A DNA stretch of 29,096 nucleotides, taken from positions 1 through 29,096 of the IMG/VR virus record IMGVR_UViG_3300032308_001326. One strand, 5' to 3'. The position numbers and the translations under genes are program-made. This DNA comes from a virus. Shown piece after piece: positions 5,045 to 12,419 of the stretch (the stretch's first letter is position 1; each line of letters opens with the position of its first letter). Below the pieces are notes generated by a model. It saw only the letters and a list, made by a program, of their open reading frames with translations. It was not told where the DNA came from and did not search any database.

Positions 5045-7639
5045 ATGGCAACCCAGTTCCCAGTTGACGCCGAGGCCGATCGCTTCGTTGATGGCCAGCC
5101 AGATACGGCGCCAGCAGAAGACATTGGATCGCTGTTTGAGGACTCCGACATTGAGGAGTTGCCCGACGGTGGCGCTATGGTCACGACAAAGTCTGAGGGG
5201 CCTCGAGAGAATGAGGACTTCTACCGCAACCTGGCTGACGACCTTGACCTTGAGATGGACGAGGACTTCGGCGGGCTGGCGCTGCGCTACATCGAGCTAG
5301 TTGAGAAGGATCGGCGGGCTCGAGAGAAGCGCGACGAGCAGTACGAGGAGGGTATCCGCCGCACAGGGCTCGGCAACGATGCGCCTGGCGGGGCCAACTT
5401 CAGCGGTGCCAGCAAGGTAGTCCACCCTGTCATGGCCGAGGCCTGCATCGACTTTGCCTCTCGAGCTATCAAGGAGTTATTCCCGCCCGATGGCCCTGTA
5501 CGGACGAATATCCTAGGTGACGTTGACGAGAACAAGCTAGCCGCGGCCGAGCGCAAGCGCGACTTCATGAACTGGCAGTTGACCCAGCAGATTGAGGAGT
5601 TCCGGGACGAGCAGGAGCAGATGATGACGCAGCTACCGCTAGGTGGCTCGCAGTACATGAAGCTCTGGTACGACGAGAAGAAGCGCCGGCCCTGTGCTGA
5701 GTTCCTGCCGATCGACAACGTCCTGCTGCCGTTCTCCGCGGTGAACTTCTACACGGCGCAGCGGGTAACGGAGGTCCACGACATTACCCAGTACGAGTTC
5801 GATCGCCGGGTTGCGTCTGGGCTCTACAAGGACGTTAGCTGGATGTCGTCTGCGATGGAGCTTGATCCAACCAAGTCGCAGAAGGCCACCGACAAGATTG
5901 AGGGGCGCAACCAGGGCGAGAACGAAGACGGGATGCGCCGTATATACCATGTATATACATGGCTTGAGATCAAGGGTGACGAGTACACGAAGGGTGAGTC
6001 GGCGCCGTACATTCTGATGATTGACGACTACAACTCTGAGGCGATCGGGTTGTACAGGAACTGGGAGGAAGGCGATGACACGATGGCGAAGTTGGACTGG
6101 ATCGTGGAGTTTAAGTTCATTCCTTGGCGGGGTGCTTACGCTATCGGCCTTCCTCATCTTATTGGCGGTCTGTCTGCTGCTCTCACCGGTTCTCTTCGCG
6201 CCCTTCTAGACTCCGCCCACATCAATAACGCCGCGACACTCTTAAAGCTCAAGGGGGCCAAGCTATCGGGCCAGTCCCTGCAGGTTGAGGTAACGCAGGT
6301 GGCCGAGATCGAGGCGGCGCCAGGCATTGACGACATCAAGAAGCTTGCGATGCCGATGCCGTTCAATCCGCCCTCTCCCGTTCTACTTAGCCTGCTGTCG
6401 TGGTTGACGGACGCCGCTAAGGGGGTTGTGACGACGAGCGAGGAGAAAATCGCTGACGTCCAGGCCAATGCACCTGTGGGGACGACGCAGGCGTTGATTG
6501 AGCAGGGCGCCGCGGTGTTCTCTGCAATCCACGCTCGGCTTCACGCTAGCCAGGCTCGAGTGCTAAAGATCCTGGGCCGCATCAACAAATGGTACCTGGA
6601 GGATATGCAGCGCGATGAGGTGGTTGAGGGTCTGGACATCAACCGCGAGGACTTCTTCAAGTCGGCCGATGTGATCCCGGTGAGTGACCCGCACATCTTC
6701 TCTGAGACCCAGAGGATGGCGCAGACGCAGGCCGTAATGGCTTTGATGGAGAAGAACCCTGATTTGTTTAATCGGCAGGCTGTTGTTCAGCGGTTTTTAA
6801 AGCAGATTAAGGTTCCGAATATAACGGAGTTGATGATTAACACCGCTGGGCCAGAGAAGGCTGATGCTGCTACAGAGAATGTGGCAATGTCTATTGGTCA
6901 ATCGGCTAATGCGTACCCAGAACAGGATCATTTGGGTCATATTCAGGTGCATTTGGACTATGCAAAGGACCCTGTATATGGTGGAAACCCGCTAATTGCG
7001 CCGACTTTCTCTCCAAAAGTCATTGAACACTTGAAACAACACATTGTTCTGTGGTATTTAAGCAGAATGAATGGCTATGTCAAGAAGACAACAGGGGAAA
7101 CTGTTGAAGATTATGGCTCAATGCCCGATCCGAAGCCGATGGATAAGATATTTGGTGCCGTATCTCAACACGTTATGCTAGATACGAAGGATGCATTGGC
7201 TGGAATCATGCCGGTTATCCAGCAAATCATGCAGCAGTCGCAGCAAAGTAAGCCACAACCCGAAATGCCGCCCGATGCACAGGTTCTTTTGCAGACTAGC
7301 ATGGCCGAGACCCAGCGTAGGGCGCAGCGAGATCAGCAGGAGATGCAACTCAAACAGGCAGAGCTGCAGGCTGATGCGGCTTTGCGGACTCAAAAGATGC
7401 AGGCTGACCAGGATTTGGCTGAAAAGGACCTTGAATTGCGTTACGGCACCAAAGAACTTGAGATGCAACTCAAGGAGCAGATTGAGGCCGCGAAGATTGA
7501 GCGCGATGCAGTTGGTTTAAAGAATGACCAGGACAAGATTGCTATTGAAATGGCAAAAGGTGGCCTGGTTAGGGATGATTCGACGGGTATGTCTGAGGGC
7601 GGTTTAATTCAACAAGGGGATGGTTATGAAAACCAATGA
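5045..7639 (+). CDS. Portal protein
   Basis: The product is 864 residues, long for a portal. It has an acidic N-terminal extension (about residues 1-75), a core with FSGASKVVHPVMAEACIDFASRA and the PLGGSQYMKLWYDEKKRRP block, and clip/stem/wing regions typical of podovirus portals. The C-terminal third has a long Gln/Glu/Lys coiled coil (about 753-836), possibly a barrel helix, then two Gly-Gly motifs, MAKGGLV (836-842) and MSEGGLI (849-855). Twelve copies form the vertex ring for DNA entry, to which TerL and later adaptors bind. Codon use shifts to A/T-ending codons from about base 6750 onward, suggesting a recombination point inside the gene. Assignment rests on position after terL, size and core motifs. 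Confidence 0.92.
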   Translation: MATQFPVDAEADRFVDGQPDTAPAEDIGSLFEDSDIEELPDGGAMVTTKSEGPRENEDFYRNLADDLDLEMDEDFGGLALRYIELVEKDRRAREKRDEQYEEGIRRTGLGNDAPGGANFSGASKVVHPVMAEACIDFASRAIKELFPPDGPVRTNILGDVDENKLAAAERKRDFMNWQLTQQIEEFRDEQEQMMTQLPLGGSQYMKLWYDEKKRRPCAEFLPIDNVLLPFSAVNFYTAQRVTEVHDITQYEFDRRVASGLYKDVSWMSSAMELDPTKSQKATDKIEGRNQGENEDGMRRIYHVYTWLEIKGDEYTKGESAPYILMIDDYNSEAIGLYRNWEEGDDTMAKLDWIVEFKFIPWRGAYAIGLPHLIGGLSAALTGSLRALLDSAHINNAATLLKLKGAKLSGQSLQVEVTQVAEIEAAPGIDDIKKLAMPMPFNPPSPVLLSLLSWLTDAAKGVVTTSEEKIADVQANAPVGTTQALIEQGAAVFSAIHARLHASQARVLKILGRINKWYLEDMQRDEVVEGLDINREDFFKSADVIPVSDPHIFSETQRMAQTQAVMALMEKNPDLFNRQAVVQRFLKQIKVPNITELMINTAGPEKADAATENVAMSIGQSANAYPEQDHLGHIQVHLDYAKDPVYGGNPLIAPTFSPKVIEHLKQHIVLWYLSRMNGYVKKTTGETVEDYGSMPDPKPMDKIFGAVSQHVMLDTKDALAGIMPVIQQIMQQSQQSKPQPEMPPDAQVLLQTSMAETQRRAQRDQQEMQLKQAELQADAALRTQKMQADQDLAEKDLELRYGTKELEMQLKEQIEAAKIERDAVGLKNDQDKIAIEMAKGGLVRDDSTGMSEGGLIQQGDGYENQ
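5947..5962. repeat. 16-bp perfect palindrome inside the portal gene
   Basis: CCATGTATATACATGG is its own reverse complement. GTATATAC occurs at 5940-5947 and again at 5951-5958. It lies in coding sequence. Chance would give about 0.4 such palindromes in a window this size, so any role is doubtful. Confidence 0.3.
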
Positions 7640-7769
7640 TCAGGATCAGAAAAGCGTTAATGTGAACCAACACAAACGCATTGCAATGGGCGAGAAGCTT
7701 GACGGCCAATCGCTCAAGGGCACTAATGAGAAGAAGGGGGGCCTTCAGCAGGCTAAAGAAAAGAAATGA
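7626..7769 (+). CDS. Small phage protein (47 aa) after the portal gene
   Basis: ATG 7626 starts inside the end of the portal gene (14 nt overlap), with AAGGGG as a good ribosome site just before it. The stop TGA overlaps the ATG of the next gene. The product is 47 residues, very polar and basic, with HKRIAMGEKLDGQSLKG and a KKGGLQ motif. Short proteins with an AMGE-L-DGQSLKG pattern occur next to portal genes in other phages as far as I recall; the function is unknown. KKGG matches the Gly-Gly motif found in the portal tail and other proteins here. Confidence 0.7.
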   Translation: MKTNDQDQKSVNVNQHKRIAMGEKLDGQSLKGTNEKKGGLQQAKEKK

Positions 7770-7948
7770 GGATTATTTCTGATCTTATTGGCCTGATTGA
7801 AGAGCAAAAGGGATTTGTCGCCGACTCAATGTTAGCCGGTGCAAATAGCTGGGAGGGGTACCAGCGACTGGTGGGCCAGCATATTGGCCTTCAGATGACT
7901 TTGGACTTTATCAACAATTTACTTGAGGATGGTGATGCAAACAAATGA
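7766..7948 (+). CDS. Hypothetical protein (60 aa)
   Basis: ATG 7766 overlaps the stop of the 47-residue gene (ATGA). The product is 60 residues, mostly helical by eye, with IISDLIGLIEEQKGFVADSM and a GLQMTLDFINNLLED end. It resembles small uncharacterised phage proteins found between portal and scaffold genes. It overlaps the next gene by 14 nt. No motif suggests an activity. Confidence 0.65.
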   Translation: MRIISDLIGLIEEQKGFVADSMLAGANSWEGYQRLVGQHIGLQMTLDFINNLLEDGDANK

Positions 7949-8345
7949 ACTTGAATGGGCTTTCCCATCGGTGGAACCGGGGGCGCGGCCGGCAGGTGGA
8001 CGAATTCTTGTCCAACTGAGACGGACCAAGCGTAAGACGGCAGGCTCGGGAATCATTCTCGTGGAGGAGACGAAGGAGACGGAGAAGTGGAACAACATGG
8101 TGGCCAAAGTCATTGCGTTGGGTCCTCTGGCTTTCTGTCACCGTGACACTCAGCAGCCCTGGCCTGAAGGCGCCTGGTGCAAGGTGGGTGATTACATCCG
8201 GGTCCCTAAGTGGGGCGGAGATCGCTGGGAGGTTCCAATCCCTAGCGAGGACAAGGAAGACCCGGCCCTTTTTGCCATCTTTAACGATCACGAGGTTATC
8301 GCGATTGTGACTGGCAATCCTCTTGACATGAAGGTGTATGTATGA
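7935..8345 (+). CDS. GroES-like (Cpn10) co-chaperonin
   Basis: I start at ATG 7935 (136 aa), which has a GAGG ribosome site six bases upstream, rather than TTG 7923. The pattern PAGGRILVQLRR, a mobile-loop-like stretch RTKRKTAGSGIILVEE, and VAKVIALGP matches the beta-barrel of Cpn10 proteins; a later VGDYIRVPKWGG block fits the second half of the barrel. Family members cap host GroEL so that large proteins can fold; T4 gp31 does so for its capsid protein. The location directly before scaffold and capsid genes supports the same job here. At 136 residues it is longer than bacterial GroES (about 97) and carries an insertion (about residues 68-85). It overlaps the scaffold gene by 4 nt. Confidence 0.8.
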   Translation: MQTNELEWAFPSVEPGARPAGGRILVQLRRTKRKTAGSGIILVEETKETEKWNNMVAKVIALGPLAFCHRDTQQPWPEGAWCKVGDYIRVPKWGGDRWEVPIPSEDKEDPALFAIFNDHEVIAIVTGNPLDMKVYV

Positions 8346-9208
8346 CCGACGATACTCAAGACCAGGAAGTTGGTGATGTTGTTGAGGAGCAGGACGGTTC
8401 CGCGGTTGCGCTAGTTGACCTCCCTGATGAGCCTAGTGAATCGGGGGAGTCTAGCTCTGAGACGGCGGAGCAGAACCGCAACCGGCGCCGTGAGAAGAAG
8501 GAGCGGTTCAAGCGGATCAATGAGGAGAAGGATACCCAGCTAACGCTACTGCAGCGTCAGAACCGTGAGCTGATGGAGCGTCTATCGGCCGTTGAGCGCC
8601 GCGGCGTCCAGTCCGAGATTGCCGGGGTGGACAAGAAGATCCAAGAGGAGGAGGAGCGTTACCAGTGGGCTCTGGGCCAGGTTAAGAAGGCCGTGAGCGA
8701 GGTTGACGGCGAGACCTTTGCCTCAGCGCAGCAGGTGCAGTCTGACGCCGAGAAGAAGCTTGAGTATTGGCGCTGGAAGAAGCAGTCAATGGTTGAGCAG
8801 GCGGAGGCGCCACCAAAGGCTGACCCTCGAGTTATGGACCATGCCAACAGGTGGATGGAACGTAACAAGTGGTTCAACCCCAACGGCGGCGATACGGACA
8901 GCGACATTGCTCGGGTGATTGACGCGCAGTTGGCGAGGGAGAACTACGACCCTACTTCCCAGGAGTACTGGGAGGAGCTTGATTCTAGATTGAGAGATAG
9001 ATTGCCAAATAAACAAAGACGCCCCAGAAGTGTTGTCACTGGGTCCGAAAGAGAGTCAACGCCTCAAGCAAGCGGGGATTCTTTTTACATTAGCCCTGAG
9101 CGTGTAAAGGCAATGAAGGACGCTGGTTTTTGGGATGATCCAAAGATGCGAGCCAAGATGATTAAACAATATGCGAATTGGAATCGCACCAACCGGGAAA
9201 CTGCGTAA
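8342..9208 (+). CDS. Scaffolding protein (putative)
   Basis: The product is 288 residues. It has an acidic N-terminus (about 1-45, DDTQDQEVGDVVEEQD), a long coiled coil (about 48-150: REKKERFKRINEEKD through the LLQRQNRELMERLSAVERR region), a conserved DHANRWMERNKWFNP block (about 166-180) and a C-terminal helical part. Acidic N-terminus, coiled coil and placement between portal and capsid genes are typical of phage scaffolds, which direct capsid assembly and then leave. I see no protease domain here. GC content falls from about 63% (8881-8940) to about 48% (9001-9120), marking a possible recombination point at about 8985. The start overlaps the co-chaperonin stop. Confidence 0.8.
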   Translation: MTDDTQDQEVGDVVEEQDGSAVALVDLPDEPSESGESSSETAEQNRNRRREKKERFKRINEEKDTQLTLLQRQNRELMERLSAVERRGVQSEIAGVDKKIQEEEERYQWALGQVKKAVSEVDGETFASAQQVQSDAEKKLEYWRWKKQSMVEQAEAPPKADPRVMDHANRWMERNKWFNPNGGDTDSDIARVIDAQLARENYDPTSQEYWEELDSRLRDRLPNKQRRPRSVVTGSERESTPQASGDSFYISPERVKAMKDAGFWDDPKMRAKMIKQYANWNRTNRETA

Positions 9209-9751
9209 ATGGATGCTAGAATAAAGAAACCGTTATCTCTTGGCGGCCGCGAAACTCGTGCTAGCGAGGACGCATCAAGGGCTCCTGTAGAGGAGAAGTT
9301 CATGTCAGCGCAAGAACGTCGAAAGATGTGGAGCGACGAGTGGACACAGACCGCGCTACCAAAAGTGCCTGAACTTCCGGGATGGCATCTTTGCTGGCTT
9401 TCGACGACAAACAGTTACGACAGCGTTGATAAGCGGATGCGACTTGGGTACGTTCCCGTTACAGCGGATGAGTTTCCAGGGTTCGAGAATTACCGCGTAA
9501 AGGCTGGAGAACAGATCGGTCACATTGCTTGCAATGAGATGGTTTTGTATAAGCTTCCGATGGACGTTTATCAAGACTTGATGTTGCATATGCATCATGA
9601 GTTGCCCAACGACGAGGCGGATAAGATCCGAGTCCAAGTTGAGAATCTTCAGGGTGCAAGGGACAGTTCTGGCAAGAGTTTGGGTCGAGTAGAAGGCGAA
9701 GGATTTGGTGACTTTGACCGAAACGTAAAAACGCCCATATTCCAAGGGTAA
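9209..9751 (+). CDS. Conserved phage head-region protein, unknown function
   Basis: The product is 180 residues from ATG 9209, which directly follows the scaffold stop. An alternative start at ATG 9302 (149 aa) has a better ribosome site (AGGAGA), so the N-terminal 31 residues are uncertain. The conserved-looking part is PGWHLCWLSTTN, RMRLGYVPVTADEFPGF and HIACNEMVLYKLP. I recall such proteins next to scaffold and capsid genes in other environmental podoviruses, without known function. The end, GEGFGDFDRN, is Gly/Asp-rich. Its position suggests a capsid-associated or assembly protein. Confidence 0.75.
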   Translation: MDARIKKPLSLGGRETRASEDASRAPVEEKFMSAQERRKMWSDEWTQTALPKVPELPGWHLCWLSTTNSYDSVDKRMRLGYVPVTADEFPGFENYRVKAGEQIGHIACNEMVLYKLPMDVYQDLMLHMHHELPNDEADKIRVQVENLQGARDSSGKSLGRVEGEGFGDFDRNVKTPIFQG

Positions 9752-9770
9752 CTTTTATTAGGAGTGTGCT

Positions 9771-10397
9771 ATGTCAGCAACTAGTGCTCCGTTCGGCCTG
9801 CGCCCGGCGTTCCATCCTTCTGGTCTGGATCGCGCTCAAGCGTTGGCGAATGGTATTGCGTCGGCTTACGATACCGACATTCTCAAAGGGGCTCCGATCA
9901 AGCAGAACACGAGCGGGAACATTGTTCTTGCTGCTGCATCGGATGCAATTCTTGGTGCCTTTGCAGGCGTTGAGTGGACTGATACGACGGGTCGCCGCCG
10001 TGTCAACAACTACTGGCCAGCGAACACCGCCTACCAAACTGGATCATGCGTCGCCTATTTCTATAACGACCCCAACATCGTTTATGAAATCCAGACCGAT
10101 GCAACGATTACGCAGGCTTCCATCGGCGACGAGTACAACTTCTCGGCCAACACTGGTTTTACAGTCTCCAGCGGCTCTAACGTCACTGGCCTGTCAACCA
10201 CCGGCCTGGGTGTTTCTACCGCTGCCGGCGCAGCCGGAACTGGCGTGATGCGTGTTGTTGATATTTCGCCTGGCGTTGACAATGCATGGGGTGACCCGTT
10301 CGTTGTTGTGCGGGTTCAGATCTCCAAGCACCAGTACGCTTCTATCAACGTGTCGTCGAATGCGGCGTCCACTGCGGCCTACCCGGCTGCGCTGTAA
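9771..10397 (+). CDS. Putative head decoration/stabilisation protein
   Basis: The product is 208 residues with a clear AGGAG ribosome site at 9761. It begins SATSAPFGLRPAFHPSGLDR, then has IASAYDTDILKGAPIKQ and AGVEWTDTTGRRR, and is otherwise beta-rich with many Thr, Ser and Gly. Proteins of this pattern lie just upstream of the major capsid gene in many marine and freshwater phages and are usually thought to decorate or stabilise the head. That role is inferred from position and composition. It ends 16 nt before the capsid gene, so the two are probably produced together. Confidence 0.7.
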   Translation: MSATSAPFGLRPAFHPSGLDRAQALANGIASAYDTDILKGAPIKQNTSGNIVLAAASDAILGAFAGVEWTDTTGRRRVNNYWPANTAYQTGSCVAYFYNDPNIVYEIQTDATITQASIGDEYNFSANTGFTVSSGSNVTGLSTTGLGVSTAAGAAGTGVMRVVDISPGVDNAWGDPFVVVRVQISKHQYASINVSSNAASTAAYPAAL

Positions 10398-10413
10398 TAG
10401 GAGGGACTGAATC

Positions 10414-11328
10414 ATGGCAGCTTCAATGCGTAGTACTGACTTCCGGAGCATCGTTGAGCCTATCCTCAATGAATGCTTCGATGGAGTTTATGACCAAAGG
10501 ACCGATGAATGGTCGCGTGTTTTCCGCGAGCAGAACGGTATCCCCCGCAACTACCACGAAGAACCCGTCCTGTACGGTTTCGGCGCGGCACCACAACTGC
10601 CAGACGGGACTCCGGTTTCGTACCAGCAGGGCGGTGTGCTCTTCCTCAAGCGTTATGTGTACAACGTCTATGGCTTGGCCTTCGCGTTGACCAAAGTGCT
10701 TGTTGAGGACGGCGACCATATCCGTATCGGTCAGGTGTATTCGCGTCACCTTGCTCAGTCTTTGATTGAGACCAAAGAGACGCTTTCTGCGAACGTCCTT
10801 AACCGTGCGTTCAACTCGTCCTACGCTGGCGGTGACGGTGTTGCCCTTAACTCGGCATCACACCCAATCGCCACTGGTACGTTTAGCAACCTGTTGTCAA
10901 CCGCGGCTAACCTTAGCCAGACCTCGCTCGAGCAGATGTTGATCCAGATCCGTCAGGCTGTGGACAACAACCAGAAGAAGATTCGCTTGGTGCCCCGCCA
11001 GTTGGTGGTCGCTCCTGGCAACGTCTTCCAGGCTGAGGTGCTGCTCAAGAGTGTTTTGCGCTCGGGTAACGCCAACAACGACATCAACCCGATCAAGTCG
11101 ATTGGGCTGCTGGACGAAGGCGCGGCTGTTCTTTCCCGTCTGACTAACCCATCCGCATGGTGGGTGCAGACCGACGCTCCAGAGGGCATGAAGCTTCTGA
11201 TGCGCCGTAAGCTTGAGAAGACGATGGAAGGGGATTTTGAAACCGATTCGATGCGCTACAAGGCAACTGAGCGTTACGACGTTGGCTTCACCGATCCTCG
11301 CGCAATGTACGGAACTCCGGGCGTTTAA
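10414..11328 (+). CDS. Major capsid protein (Mu gpT-like)
   Basis: The product is 304 residues, usual for the Mu gpT-like capsid family (HK97 fold). Recognisable parts are FDGVYDQRTDEWSRVF near residue 20, a GLAFALTKVLVEDGDH helix, AQSLIETKETLSANVLNRAF, LVPRQLVVAP and the end YKATERYDVGFTDPRAMYGT. Hundreds of copies form the head shell. AGGAGG lies about 10 nt before the start. A strong terminator follows the stop after 12 bases, closing the head operon. No N-terminal delta domain or maturation protease of the HK97 type is seen, and a separate scaffold is present. Confidence 0.93.
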   Translation: MAASMRSTDFRSIVEPILNECFDGVYDQRTDEWSRVFREQNGIPRNYHEEPVLYGFGAAPQLPDGTPVSYQQGGVLFLKRYVYNVYGLAFALTKVLVEDGDHIRIGQVYSRHLAQSLIETKETLSANVLNRAFNSSYAGGDGVALNSASHPIATGTFSNLLSTAANLSQTSLEQMLIQIRQAVDNNQKKIRLVPRQLVVAPGNVFQAEVLLKSVLRSGNANNDINPIKSIGLLDEGAAVLSRLTNPSAWWVQTDAPEGMKLLMRRKLEKTMEGDFETDSMRYKATERYDVGFTDPRAMYGTPGV

Positions 11329-11340
11329 GTAGCGCCTGGC

Positions 11341-11374
11341 AGGGGGGCGGTTCAAAAGGCCTCCCCCCTTTTTT
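11341..11374 (+). terminator. Intrinsic terminator after the major capsid gene
   Basis: AGGGGGG (11341-11347) pairs with CCCCCCT (11363-11369); inside it GG (11349-11350) pairs with CC (11360-11361) around a nine-base loop, with a C-T mismatch between the two stems. Six T follow (11369-11374). This is a strong intrinsic terminator. Downstream genes need their own promoter or read-through; 34 bp separate it from the next start. Confidence 0.92.
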
Positions 11375-11407
11375 GTTTAATTGGTCAAGCTTTTCAAGGA
11401 GAAGACC

Positions 11408-12406
11408 ATGCCTCAGTTTTCAGATGATTTGTTTCTCGGTCCTGCTCAAACATATATGGGCACGGGCCTTCGCAATTATTCCACCACTGCGACTGGCGGT
11501 ACAGGTGGCTCGTCTTCTTCTACCCTGACTGTTACGGCAGTTGGGTTTGGTGCGCCAATCATTGTTGGGATGTACGTTGATGGCACGTCTGTCACCGACG
11601 GCACTTTCATCACGGCGTTTGGCACCGGTACTGGCGGCGTTGGCACCTACACGCTGAACCAGGCAATCAACATTGCAAACAGCACTGCATTGACGTTGCA
11701 TGACCTGGAGCCGTTTGAAAATCCATCTCCAATGAGCATTGGCGTTGGCCCATTAGGTCGCGTCTACGCTTGGGATGTGGTTCCTCAGGCGTTGGTTACC
11801 AATAACATTGCCGCATCACAGACCCCTGCCGCCGCCGGTTCTTTGACACTGACTGCCGGTACTTCTGTGAAGTCTGTCACTACTGTGAGCGGTGTAACCG
11901 TGTTGCAACTTGACGTGCCTCGCGCAGTTCAGTTGACCACAGCATCTGGAACAATTGCAACTTCCCGCACGATCACCGTATCTGGTTTTGACGTTTACGG
12001 TCAGGCGATGAGTGAAGCAATTGCAACGGGAACAACCTCTTCTGCTGTGGCTAACGTCGCTGGCAAAAAAGCGTTCTACCAAATCACTGGTATCACAATC
12101 AGTGGCGCGTTGCCGGTAGCGATCACTGTTGGTACTACTGACGTTCTGGGTATCCCAGTTCGGGTACCTAACGTGGCCTATGTTGCTAGCGTCAAGAGCA
12201 ACAACACACTAGCGCAAGATGCTGGTACGTTTGTTGCGGCGGATACTGCAACGGCTACGACCACCACAGGCGACGTTCGCGGCACCTACGCTCCTGCCAC
12301 TGCATCGAACGGTATTGTTCGGACGGTGATGGGAATCCTGTTGCCAGGTATTGCAGTCGGCCCCAATGCAACCCGTGTCGGCGCTCTGGGCGTCACTCAG
12401 GCATAA
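11408..12406 (+). CDS. Virion structural protein with inserted beta module
   Basis: I start at ATG 11408 (332 aa), with AAGGAGA six bases upstream, rather than the upstream in-frame start at 11381. Residues about 1-20 and from about 95 on form one conserved unit: NPSPMSIGVGPLGRVYAWDV, LVTNNIAASQTPAAAG, FDVYGQ, KKAFYQI, NTLAQDAGTFVAADT and ending GVTQA. I know this pattern from hypothetical structural proteins next to capsid genes in environmental phages. Residues about 22-90 look like an added Gly/Thr/Ser module (TATGGTGGSSSSTLTVTAVG and GTGTGGVGTYTLNQA) of the kind seen in fibres. Beta-rich throughout with no membrane segments; probably exposed on the head or tail. Confidence 0.7.
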   Translation: MPQFSDDLFLGPAQTYMGTGLRNYSTTATGGTGGSSSSTLTVTAVGFGAPIIVGMYVDGTSVTDGTFITAFGTGTGGVGTYTLNQAINIANSTALTLHDLEPFENPSPMSIGVGPLGRVYAWDVVPQALVTNNIAASQTPAAAGSLTLTAGTSVKSVTTVSGVTVLQLDVPRAVQLTTASGTIATSRTITVSGFDVYGQAMSEAIATGTTSSAVANVAGKKAFYQITGITISGALPVAITVGTTDVLGIPVRVPNVAYVASVKSNNTLAQDAGTFVAADTATATTTTGDVRGTYAPATASNGIVRTVMGILLPGIAVGPNATRVGALGVTQA

Positions 12407-12419
12407 GGAGTAGCGAATC

